Positions 42,265-53,026 of a stretch of 64,000 nt of DNA are shown one piece after another. The DNA is from Opeltia flavorubescens. Taxonomy: Eukaryota; Ascomycota; Lecanoromycetes; Teloschistales; Teloschistaceae. A program made the translations under genes and the position numbers. The stretch covers positions 930,001 through 994,000 of the forward strand of contig KE546975.1 of assembly GCA_000442125.1 (NCBI GenBank), written 5' to 3'. Below the pieces are notes generated by a model. It saw nothing but the letters and a program-made list of their open reading frames with translations. It did no database searches and was not told where the DNA came from. Every line of letters begins with the position of its first letter. The stretch's first letter is position 1.

Positions 42265-43436
42265 AAATCGTACTAGTGTTGATTGACTTCGAGTGGACGA
42301 GCAATACCTCTCTACCTCTCGCCTGCTCCGAAGAAGCTTTCATACAACCGCAGTTTGAGATGTCGCCGCCTATTTTCCGTCTTGTCTCGCGATAGGACAA
42401 ATGGATTCTGGAAGCGTGGGATTATGTCATCTGATATTGGGTTATTCAAGCCAGCGTCTTCTGTACTTATCGCCAGACACAAGCAGGGCCTGCTCCCCAT
42501 CGGATAAAGGCGTCTCCTGGTAAGCTTTTACTCTACGCAGGTCGCAATGACGATTGCATTGACTCATGTTGAGACCTTCAAGGATTGTTCCATCCAATGG
42601 CGCAGCATCTAAGGACCCCGAGACCTCGAGTATGAGAGCGTCCATCGTCGAGGTCTCAAGCTACTTGGCTTTTCGGTGGATCTGCTGAACATTCACGATG
42701 ATGACGATGCCGAGAGACTATCTCATAGAGCTCTGGTGCATGGTGTTAGAATTTGATCTTGTACGGCAGCTATCGAGAAGGTCGGAGGAGAAAAACGAGA
42801 TGTATGCCTTCTGGCCATACGCAGGCTTCAGTCTTTCCCAAGTCATTTGGAAGTCTCAGGTCTGATTTCCCGATGTACGGCTCTTTGGTATTTTACATGT
42901 ACGTCATTGTCAACATTCTTCGTTCTCATGTTCTTTTAATGGCATGTATGATATGTAGACGACGCGACGGGCCGCTTAGAATGGAATCCGTTCTTTGTTC
43001 TTTGTTTGCCTCTGACAGTTATTTTGTACCCAATTCTACTATATATATTCTTCAGACCCATTATCGTTGGAGCGAAGATTTCTCCTTAAGGTACTCATGT
43101 GCATCACTTTTACTCCTTACTGTTGAGGTGATAGCTTACTTCACTATACAGATTTCATATCGTCTCTTGACAAAAGAGTTTTCACTTTCAATCTCTACAG
43201 ATTTTCATTGTAGTGAAGATTGTCACTCCATCCTGTCCATTCCATAAATTCAAAATATATCCCAAATGTTCCCATACTTTTGTTTCACCCTGCAATAAAT
43301 CTATTCAGCCAATCGCTTTCTTTATTCCTTTACAAAACAGGGATACTGGTATATTCACCGAAATTCTTCGAAGCAGCTCATCCCTTCCGTTGTCCAAATT
43401 TCTACTTTCCCATAAGGACAGTTGGATCTCTGTATC
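42265..43436. other. Intergenic
   Basis: TDG 3' region and promoter of the zinc-motif gene. The 164-codon frame at 42753-43247 has biased, unrelated composition and no domain, and other frames overlap it. Not called. The region 43000-43300 is AT-rich. Confidence 0.45.
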
Positions 43437-44921
43437 ATGTCTCGCCCCATCAACCCAATTGCCCCTCCCACGACTCAAACACAGTGCACTCTGTACTTCT
43501 ACACCTGGGCGTGTGGCCACAAGGAATGGGTCCACTGCTCCAATTGCGATCTAGATGAGCCGAACAACTATAGGGGTGGGTTTCACCTTTTCCCTGGATG
43601 ACTGACATGCTAACGAACTGCTGAAGCTCATCTTGAGCACGAGCATAGGGAAGTCGGGCTTTCGGAACCTCGTCATCCCTGCCCAGCGTGTGACCATCCT
43701 CCTCTTCTCGAGGAGCAGCTCGCGAGCCTTGACACGCCCCTTTACTTGGATATCCGCCGCAACCTCGCTATCGTGAACAGTTCCCGGCTTGTAAGAAACG
43801 CTCGAGTAGAAGAGGAGGTAGAAGCGATAGAAGCCCCTTGGAGGCAAGGTTTTGACGAAGTCGATATGATGCCCGACGACCGTTTGACGAATCGGATCCT
43901 TATTGATAACTGGCAGACCACGCAACTCGCCGAACGCTTGGAAGAATGGCAGGGTAGCTTTAGCACCCACCAGCCATCAGGCCCAGGATCCGTTTCCACT
44001 GTCCGCCCCACGCCGCCTCAGCAGGCCGCCGAGGAATCCACGACACCGACTCCAGCCTCCCAGCAGACAACACCTCGCCAGCTAACCACTCATCAATTTG
44101 CTCCAGGTCTTAGTGAAACTCCTCAGCAACGAAGTGGTCATGACCGAAGGCAATCTTCCGCCTCTACACAAAGCTCAAGCGGACCAGGTCTGCCATTCCC
44201 CAATCCAATTCCCAATCGTCTATGCCCTCTTCTCATCCCTCAATTAGCATATAATCATCCGCTCAATACACAATGGGGTAGTGCACAGCAAGGTTATGTA
44301 AGACACACTCCCCGTCATCAGCAACAGGGATTCCGATCTTACAATCACCAGCGTGCAGGATTCGCACCTATAGACGTGCCACAACAGCGCGGTGATAGCA
44401 TGGTCCTCGGGCCCGCAGATCTTGGGCGTGGTCGTGGCCAGGTAAGAAGTGATCCCCAACTATATTCACAATATGGCCATCCATCTCACCGTCGTCAGCC
44501 TTCGTTCTTTGCTCCTGGGTCTGCAGCCAGAGGTGGATCTACCACTAGTGGTGCCGCTGGTTCCTACGGACAGCCCCCTCCCACTCTGCACCATCTGCGT
44601 CACAATTCGCATTCGTTGAGGGGTGGCCCACACGGCCCTGGTGGTATGTCTCACCGTGATAGCCCTCATCAGCATTATCCTACGCCGAGCGGAGGAGTTT
44701 ATCAGCAAGGACCCCATCAACGAAGCCATAGCAACGTATCGAATCAACCTGGTCCGTCTTTCCAGCAAGAGCGAAGTAACAATTCTGGTCTAGCCAATTT
44801 TTCAGGTTCACCGACACCACCAGTCCATGATCCATCAGAGGGTGGGTCTGCCGAGCAAACGGTAAATATTATTGAGAATCTGCACATCTCAGACCGCGCC
44901 AGTAGACGTGGATCCGGATGA
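43437..44921 (+). CDS. Protein with N-terminal Cys/His motif and long disordered tail
   Basis: Exons 43437-43575 and 43627-44921 (51-nt intron) give 477 residues. Without splicing the Cys-rich head is cut in two, so the model is supported by motif continuity. The head has C17-x8-C26-x-H28-x5-C34-x2-C37 and then C65-x2-C68, with histidines around 48-52 (HLEHEH), a pattern that could bind zinc. A predicted helical region (about 85-160) includes RRNLAIVNSSRLVRNARVEEEVEAIEAPWRQGFDE. The remainder is Pro/Gln/Gly/Ser-rich and probably disordered, ending in AEQTVNIIENLHISDRASRRGSG, which may be a short motif. I do not recognise a named family. A nuclear or RNA-related role is a guess only. Confidence 0.75.
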
Positions 44922-45691
44922 TTGCAGATATCGGATGGGAAAGGGTGCTTGGCCAAATGGCAGGTGTTTCTGTTTTGTTTTTGGTTTTTTTTGGAAAGAA
45001 GAGAAAGTGCTTTTTTGGTTGTCTTAACTGGTTTTCTGGTTCTCTGGTCGTGTGTTTTTGGTCCCTTAAAATTGGACGTGTCTTGATAATTTAAAGACGT
45101 GGCCATGCTACGACAGCACAGTCATGGTGTTTTGATCATCGGATTCTTCGACACTGGATAGAATGGAGGCATTACTTTGGAAAGGATGGCTTTAACGGTC
45201 TTCATTTGGTTTACTCTCAAATACGAAGACGATGGTTGGACGCTGAACAGAAAATAACTATGGTTATAGATGGGTTGGAAAAAATGTATGATGATTTTTG
45301 CTTCATTTTATCTATTTCTCCACGATGTAGTTTAATCGAGGACAGATCAATATAGGCCCATGCATCGTGCCCTGACCTCCCAAATCAGGTCCCCCAGTTA
45401 TACACCCCGACGTTCCGTCTTCAAGACACTACGAGAGATAGGGAAACGAGAGAAAGAAGTGGGAAGATGAGAAGTAATTGAGAAAAAATATGATCGAAAT
45501 GGCGCTTTGCTATATAGCTATAGATACAAGGGTCTTCTCATCATCATGAAGTGGGAAACAGTTATAGACACGCTCTCGCTCTCCTCTCCCAGTCCCTCCA
45601 ACCAGCCCTATACAAATTTGACTCAGATGCTTCAAGCTTAAAAAAACTAACAATCGCCTCCCAATGCATGCCCTTCTTTCCCATTCGATCT
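44922..45691. other. Intergenic between convergent genes
   Basis: 3' UTRs of the zinc-motif gene and noxB. T-rich runs at 44960-45060 fit a 3' UTR. No gene is seen. Confidence 0.5.
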
Positions 45692-47459
45692 CTAGAAATG
45701 TTCCTTCCAAAACCTAAATCTCACTTCCTTCCCGTTCGTCTCCTTTGCTGCCCTCTTAATCTGCTTCGCTGCCGAGTTGGGCCCGCAGAAATATACTCCC
45801 ACGTCTGTCTTCAAACTTCCTTCCAAGCCGCCAATATATCTCCCATCCATGATACCATCCCTCATGGCCGCGAATAATTTCTTGAAATCCGGTCGCCCGA
45901 AGTTTGTCCTTGTCTTCAGCTCCGTAAGGGGATCTTTGGTCGAACCAACGCTGTTGAGGTAAATATTTGTGGTGGTGTCGATGTCCATCTTCTGGGTGAG
46001 GTAGGTGTGTATGCGTAGGAACTCGGGGCCGGAACCGGAGTAGGAGGCAGCGTCCTGGGATTGCTGTTCCAGGCTGCTCAGGAGGGCTTGGAACCATTCG
46101 AAGGAAGTGGTGTCCCTGCAGACCCAAATGAATTCGACCCGGCGGAGACGTGTTGGAGGATTGGGACCGGCGCGTAAGTGCCATATGTTCTTGAGGATAC
46201 TGGCCCAGGGGGTGATTCCGATACCAGTCCCGATGAGGACCGCAATTTCATTGTCAAAGACGTCCTCGGCGGGGGCGCCGTAGGGTCCGTCGATGCGAAT
46301 GGCGGGCATGGACTGGTGGTTCTGGAGAGCGATTTCGTAGACGCCCGATGGGTCAAGGGTATCGAGCTCTTTGGATTGAGCGGGACCGCAACCTAGAGCG
46401 TCACCCAGATCCCGAGTCCAGTCACCAACTTGACGGACGTGGATGCTGATGTAGGGATCAAAGGGGCAGGAAGTGATGGTGAAAGGGTGCCATTGGGTAC
46501 TGCTGACACCAGGAACGTTGATCATGAGCCACTGGCCGGGTTTGTATTTCATTGAGGGTTTGGAGAATTGAATCTCAACGGCGTCGTACGGGTGCCGAAC
46601 GACTTTCGTGATCTTGGCTGGCCGGCGTGATCTGATCTCACGGTATACGCGTTCAACGAGATACAGGCCACCACCGATAAGTTCCCAGCGCCAACCCTCG
46701 TATCCAATGCAGTGACCCCAAAAGCCAGCGCCGGCGAAAGGTGAATATGGCTGTACAGAGTCGCGGACAAAGCAGCCAGTTGCATGAGTGTAGAATGCGA
46801 GGAGGAACGGAACGAAGAGGTGATGGGTGTACCAGAATGTCTCGTACGACTGTTGTCGAATCTTTGCATGGGCAGTGGTGAACATGAGCAGCATACACAG
46901 GAGCATCACATGCCCAGTAATACCGCCAGCTTGGGTATAATGTATCTGGACCGCAGCCTCCTTCCGAATCTGGGACCGCTCAACGTTGAAAAAGCTACAG
47001 AAGTCAGTGAATGTTCTATAGATGCTTCGGAAGAAACTCTTACTTGACGTAATGGGCAGAGGTGTGGATGATGGTATAGAAGAGCAAAGAGTATGCCACC
47101 TGTCTGTGGAACCATTGGGACTCATCCAATGGTAGCCATCTGATTTTTGGTCTCATCCAGCGCAGAATGGTCTTGCACATTGGAAGCAAAATCAAGGCTC
47201 CGTCGACGGACAATGCCAATCCTGCACCTCGCGAGAGCCATACCGAGAAGGTCAGTGTATTCAAAGGAGCTAGCCTTGGGTCGGTAGCTTGCTTCCACCT
47301 TGTTAAGCTATCAGCGGACGTATCTTAGAAGTACATTGGCAGAACATACCATCCAAAGATGAAGAGGCCAATGTGGCCACCATGGAATATGGTATTAAAG
47401 AGAATCTTGCTAGGAGCAAATTGTTTGCTCAACCATGACTGCTGCCGTTGCTGGCCCAT
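45692..47459 (-). CDS. noxB: NADPH oxidase NoxB (superoxide-generating)
   Basis: Catalytic NADPH oxidase, the fungal counterpart of gp91phox, used in hyphal differentiation, penetration structures and ascospore germination. Exons are 47459-47350, 47298-47044 and 46994-45692, giving 555 residues. The N-terminus MGQQRQQSWLS...FHGGHIGLFIFGWWKQATDPRLAPLNTLTFSVWLSRGAG spans two junctions. Heme-coordinating His pairs lie in WFHRQVAYSLLFYTIIHTSAHYV and FWYTHHLFVPFLLAFYTHATG. FAD binding is at WHPFTIT. NADPH binding includes IRIDGPYGAPAED, IGTGIGITPWASILKN and FIWVCRDTTSFEWF. The C-terminus is FRFWKEHF. NoxB rather than NoxA is chosen from RWLPLDESQWFHRQ, QIHYTQAGGITGH, SPFAG and GYEGWRWELIGGGLYL, and from the absence of the NoxA-type insert. 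The partner NoxR is not in the window. Confidence 0.95.
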
Positions 47460-49959
47460 ATTGTAAATGCAGAAACACAGAGGGTATATCGCTAATTGAA
47501 CGAATGCTTGGTTGCTTCAATGTACAATGACAGAGGAAGGAATGACGAGGCCGCTTGGGGCAGACTGAAGTGACTGTTTTTCGACTTGATGCTCGAACGA
47601 GGAAGACCAGCAACCTGGAGGGCTCTAGGAGGAGCTGAGCCAACTGTTATGAGCACCAATATCAAAGGATGTCTATGCGGACCCCTGCACACGGCTTGAC
47701 TTTGTGGTCCTGGTATCTCGCGGAGGGTAATTGATAGAGGAGGTAATGATGCTATCGTTTCTGGCCATGAAACCACATGAGGGATGCAGCGAAACCAGCG
47801 CCGGCGCTATTATTTCGATCTTCGGTACTCCTTGAGTCAGTTGCTCCTAGTGTGTAGAGGAGGAAGAGGTCCGATTGATGCAGGTGGAACGGCGATGGTA
47901 AGAATTGATGATAGCTGGAAGAAGGGTCCTTGGGTAAGATGAGGCTCTTCAATGCAACGACAGATTTCTTATGCTTTGAATGTCTGAAACCGTTCGGTCC
48001 TTGAGGTGGTCATGCAATGGATGCTTGAATTATCCGAACCGCGGTATCGACTCGAACGACGATCAGACGACACAATTGATGAGTTTCAGGTTTATGATAT
48101 TTCGCTATTCTCCTGTTGCTGCGCTCAGGATAGTCAATCCCTCAGCTATTTCCAGCGAATGTGTGGTGTGTATACAAAGATAGCAGCGTGGATGAGATGG
48201 CCGTTGAAGACGATGGGTAATACGAAGTATTCCAGATTGTGGCAGGGAGCGTACCGGTGGCTTGGGAAAGGGTGGGAGAGGTGCAGAGGATCTATGCGCT
48301 CGCCCGGATATGGATCTGGTCCCAAAACGTCAAGCGTTTGAGACTCGGGAGCGATCCAGGGGTCAGGGCGCGTGGAGATGCTGCGAGTGATGGCCTGTAG
48401 ATCTTTAATGGGTTGTTCGAGCTTCAGCAAGCATTGACATCAATGATAAGGAGATGTCGTTTAGTGATAGTGATATTGATATTGAAGACACAAGAATTAG
48501 TAGCTGTAGCATGGGAACGACTAGCCTGATCATAGCGGCGATTCAAGGCGGCCAACGTGGCCGTTGTCTTTCGACATGAACAGCACAATAGTGACAGCAA
48601 TGATGTCTAGCCATGAACGGTACCCAAAAGAAGTGGTGCAAGTGGAGGCTCGAAAGGCGCTATGAGCTCTAGATTCAGCAATTGTAGCCAATTCCTTGGA
48701 TTGAATCTGCAGACAAGGTGTGGTTGGGCCCGTGCCTGAATCCGCTCGCTTGGCAGACCAATCGTGTGTTGGGAGCAACCGCTGACTATCAACGGCACAA
48801 ATCCATTATTATGACTGCTGGATTTACAAGTCACTACTCGACAACGATCATCACCGCGAGAAGTGGTCAGATTGTGCCCTTGGGGATCGCAAGGGAAGAC
48901 GTGATATCGAAGGAATCCGCCATATCACACCGAGTCCAGTCTCTACCAAGATGACTGTCACCACGCCGCGGTCAGTTGGCGAGGATATCGGAGTATGGCA
49001 CAAAAATCCTCTCCGGCGGCGCCTACTGAGGTACTCCTTCCAGGAACAGCCCGTCGAAGGAGTAAAGAGCTCCTTCGAATAACTTTCCTCAAATGCCAGA
49101 GATCAAGCAAACATTGTTCGAATTCACAACATTTTGGGTATCAGATCCTTAGCTATACAAGATTGAAGATTGAACAGCATCAGTTGAAATCCCAAAATAG
49201 ACGGCTGTCTGCATCTCCAGGTGCGTTCGTCACAGCTCTTTACCCGCCCACCAATCCTTTTCTCTGCAGTCATATTCGAGACTAAACTTATCTGATCCAA
49301 GACTTGAGCTCCCCCGCCTTTCCCGCCCGTGATTCGATGCATGAAGAACGCCACTCAATCGTCCTAGCTCGGCGCTTATTCGAAGCTCTGCTTCCTCAAT
49401 CATGCGTCCTAGCATTTCGAATCCCTACTGACTCCACCATTGCCAATCGAAATCCGGACTCCACCCCAAGCCTCTAACTCTATCACGGCATTATGCGCCG
49501 GGATCCAAGCTTACAGCATGGATGCCCACCGAGAGCAGATGCATGTCGGCCAGCCACGGTTCTCGATCCATATTACCAGATATCGTCCCTCTGCTCATCG
49601 CACGACAGCTGTCAATGCAAACAGGACGACACATAACGCCGTGATACATTCCAAGTCTGAGACCGTGGTTTCGTCTATACTCCAAGCATTGGATCATTTG
49701 ATTACTCGAGGAGCATCTCAAAGCCGTCATTGAGGATATTACCAACCTACATACACCTCGTACTACCTGCCCTTTGACGAACTCTACTCGCCCGCCCCAC
49801 GCTCTCTACCTGTGTATTCATCTGAATGTCGACGAGACGGTGCTAGCGATTGCTGTGCGATCGACCTACCCCATTCATTCTCTCCTGCGCCAGTACGACA
49901 TCACTGAAGCATAATATCTATCTATCATCACCGTCTCTCACTGCTCCGAAGCCAAAGCA
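47460..49959. promoter_or_regulatory. 2.5-kb divergent intergenic region, noxB promoter
   Basis: Separates leftward noxB from the rightward small membrane-protein gene. Many short frames on both strands, none with a domain, signal peptide or clean splice model. Unusually long for this window; it may hold a large noxB regulatory region or an unrecognised non-coding transcript. Confidence 0.45.
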
Positions 49960-50449
49960 ATGGGAAAGCTCATCAAGAACCATTGGGCGCGCCTCATCAT
50001 CTTGACGGCAGCAGTTTGTAAGTCGTCCACCTCTGTCTCCATATAAGACAATTAGCTTACATTTTACAGATCAAATCGCTGCCTCTCTCGAAGGTTTCTT
50101 CTGGCCAAAAATCTTCTGGGACTTTCTCACCACTAATCTCGACGGCGCCGTCAAACCCTTCCCCTACCTCCAGATCATCAACCTCGTCCTCGGCATCCTC
50201 ATCCTCTCCTGGGAATGGCCCCTTCCCCTCTTCCAATTCGCGAAAACGGCAATACATCGCAGCATCGAGCTTAGACTGGTCGTATATCCGTTGGCAAGCT
50301 TGAGCGCGCTGCTGATGTATCAAGCGACGAATCCAGGAATATATTACCTCATCGGCATGGGGGTATATTTCTGGGCTTACAGTGAAGGCGAGGTCGTATG
50401 CCCCGAACCATGGGAGCTACCACGGAGGAATCGACCCGGGAAGGTCTGA
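49960..50449 (+). CDS. Small conserved four-TM membrane protein
   Basis: Exons 49960-50017 and 50070-50449 (52-nt intron) give 145 residues. It opens MGKLIKNHWARLIILTAAVYQIAASLEGFFWPKIFWDFL, with a basic N-terminus and TM1. Further TMs cover about 50-68 (YLQIINLVLGILILSWEWP), 84-101 (LRLVVYPLASLSALLMYQ) and 104-120 (PGIYYLIGMGVYFWAYSEGE). It ends VVCPEPWELPRRNRPGKV. The sequence matches a strongly conserved Pezizomycotina family that I recall as DUF7727 (name from memory). Function is unknown. The high conservation of WARLI...GFFWPKIFWDFLT suggests a core role. The exon 1/2 codon GTT-T|AT gives VY, as in relatives. Confidence 0.88.
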
Positions 50450-50939
50450 TCCGCCGTCGTCAATTTCTCTATCACTCAGCATAGCGTTGGAGGGTTCATC
50501 ATTATCATTTTGGCATCGAGATACCTACCCATATGGAGGCAATGAGGACCACATAGCATCACGGCGTTCATTCTTCTTGTGTTCTTTTGCCCTCTCAATA
50601 AATCCATTTCTCCACATACCATCCAATGGTCCTCGTTGAGGGCGCTTGTAAATAGTCATTTGCTTTTCAAGAATCATGTCTGTATGAACTAAACAAAGAA
50701 ATCCGTTCCAAAAAAAATTGCTCATTTGGTTGATCGATGGTATCAGACGAGTAATAATAGACTCTAGCAAATGAATTTGGGTTCCTATTATGGACTGATC
50801 AAAGGACCGTTTCTCCTAATCATCATTGTATCATGTCCATCACCGATCGTCCGACCTTTTTTTACCTTCGATCATCCGAGAATACTCAAGGTAGGAAAAG
50901 TCAACCTCCCAATCGATCATTGTCCTCTCCACTCTCCGC
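50450..50939. other. Intergenic between convergent genes
   Basis: 3' flanks of the small membrane protein and Dsk2 genes. Nothing further is seen. Confidence 0.5.
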
Positions 50940-52390
50940 CTAATGCGTAAGCAGATACTCAACCGCCCCCTGTACGCTGCCTCCCGTCCTCCTCAATGCC
51001 TCCACATTCCGCTCAAACTCATAGAATCCCATATCGTTCAACTGCCTCAGCTGCTCTGCGTATCGTTCCTCTGGTGGGCGATTGTCTGGGGGTGGTGGCG
51101 AACCTGTGGCCGGCATACCGAATGGATTCATTCCACCAGGATTGCCGGGGCCAAACATGGCTGCGAATGGGTTGAAAGGAGCGTTAGGATTTTGATTTGG
51201 TTGTTGCCCTTGGGCGCCAGGACCGCCACCCATCATGCCAAGCATGTTCTGCATGAAGCCCGGATTTGAAGCCATTTGAGCAGCCATTTGTTGGATGGGG
51301 TTGGTCTGGGGTTGCTGGGCGGTGGAACTAGGATCCTGAGCTTGACCAGTCGACGGGTTCGGGTTGCTATTCTCACCGGGGGCGCCAGGCTGCTGAGGTT
51401 GCTGTTGAGGAAAAAGCGCAGCGAATGGATTTCCTGCTGCACCGCCTGCAGCAGACGGGTTACCAAAGAGACCCATCCCAAAGGGATTCATGAAAGGCTG
51501 CTGAGGTGTAGTGTTTGGCTGGTTTGGTGTCGCTGTTCTTTCGCCCGAGGGTTGTTCTGGAGTCTGGTCCGTTACTCCCGGTGCCGGAAATGCCTGATTT
51601 TGCGCTCCGCCCATCCCACCCATACCGCCGAACATGCCAGGGAATTGACGTTGCATTTGAGCCATTTGCCGCAGCATTTCTGGATCTGTCATCATGCGTC
51701 TGAATTGTGGGTTATTCAGAGCTTGACGGGCGCTGTCGCCCATACCACGTAACATCGGGTTACCCTCGATCATGGAGTTGACAAGGTCGGGGTTAGAGAG
51801 GACTTCATTTAGCTGAGCGGCGTATTGTGGGTTTGAAAGCATTTCGGCCATCTGTTCAGGCCCTGGCGGAGCACCCATCTTTGTCTTCGTTAGCAACAGA
51901 GTCCTTTTCGTGTCTCAAGAAGATCAATTACTCCACCGTCGGGCCCGAACATGCCGGCTCCAGGCAACTGAGCCATTCCAGCATATCGAGCACCAGTCAA
52001 ACCCGCCAACGGGTTGTTCCCAGTACCAGCAGCTAAATTTGTAGGTACGCCCTGTGCTCCCGGTGTGGCCCCAGGCCCTCCCGCATTTGTACTCGAACCT
52101 TGGTTTGCGGGATTCTGTCGTTGATTGCTTGCAGCGCCCTTTACGAGATGGACTGTATTACCATCCTTAATCTTATAAGACGCCAACGTGTCCGCATCTT
52201 TAAGAACACGGCCAGAGTAAATAAGTCTTTGTCGGTCAGGAGGGATGTCGGCGTATTCGGAGGTAGAAAGTTTGTTCTTTAAATCTTGGACAGAGGTGGA
52301 GAGGGGAACAGTGATGGTATATTTAGCGTCGCTTGATGATTTCACATTGAAGGTGATAGGTGCCTCGTCAGCGCCGGTATCGTCTGCCAT
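50940..52390 (-). CDS. dsk2: Ubiquilin/Dsk2 (UBL-UBA shuttle protein)
   Basis: Shuttle factor delivering ubiquitinated proteins to the proteasome. Exons are 52390-51932 and 51878-50940 (53-nt intron with a CTAAC branch site), giving 465 residues. The UBL domain spans about 9-84 (ITFNVKSSSDAKYTITVPLS...RLIYSGRVLKDADTLASYKIKDGNTVHLVK). STI1-like repeats follow, with EQMAEMLSNPQYAAQLNEVLSNPDLVNSMI and NNPQFRRMMTDPEMLRQM. A long Pro/Gln/Gly/Asn linker contains a second STI1-like segment (IQQMAAQMASNPGFMQNMLG). The C-terminal UBA is PEERYAEQLRQLNDMGFYEF...GSVQGAVEYLLTH. The MGF and terminal leucines are the ubiquitin-binding surface. Domain order and length fit Dsk2. The Met at 52390 is the natural start. 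Confidence 0.95.
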
Positions 52391-53026
52391 TATCGGTGCT
52401 TGTAGCACCTATGTTCTTTCTAATGGCTTCGTATTGAGGTGAGCTCCAAGTGGAGGCCGATGGATGACGATAACAGAAAGAAGGTGGCGGGATAACGGTA
52501 GCAGTATATTTACACCACCTCAATGGCAGTAGGTATTTGTTACTAGGACAAAAGAAAGCGGTATAGACTCTCCAGATTTTCCCTTGGTGGCTTGTTCTTC
52601 GCAGCAACAACGGCAACAGATGTGTGTCAGACGGGATGACGTAGTTGAAAGTCTCCAGAGATTTATTTCAGAGCAACATCCCATACAGAATTTTAAGGAC
52701 AGCTGGGGAAAGCCTTTGTAGGTAAGTGGTTTTCTATTCAGGTTGCCTGGTAAAGTTGGTAGATGCTTCTCTTGCTTCTATTCTAGTTGCGTCTCGTACC
52801 TTCCATGCCGCGCTTGTCCTCACTGTCGCGCCGCTTACAATTTACAACTAGCCAACTGGAGTATTTCCTTATTACTTGGAAATAATGTTTATTCTATTAC
52901 TCATGGCTATTATCTCCTTTCCCTTTCGTAGGTGATACTGGACTGCATATGACACGCTTGCCCGCCCATCTACCATAGACTCGTAAGCATATACATACGT
53001 CGAACCGTGACACCAGGTTAAAGTCT
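52391..53026. other. Intergenic
   Basis: Promoter of the leftward dsk2 gene and 3' flank of the next leftward gene. No supported feature. Confidence 0.5.

Noticed and set aside
42753-43247. 164-codon frame between TDG and the zinc-motif gene
   Set aside because: No domain or signal peptide, biased composition, AT-rich surroundings and overlapping frames.
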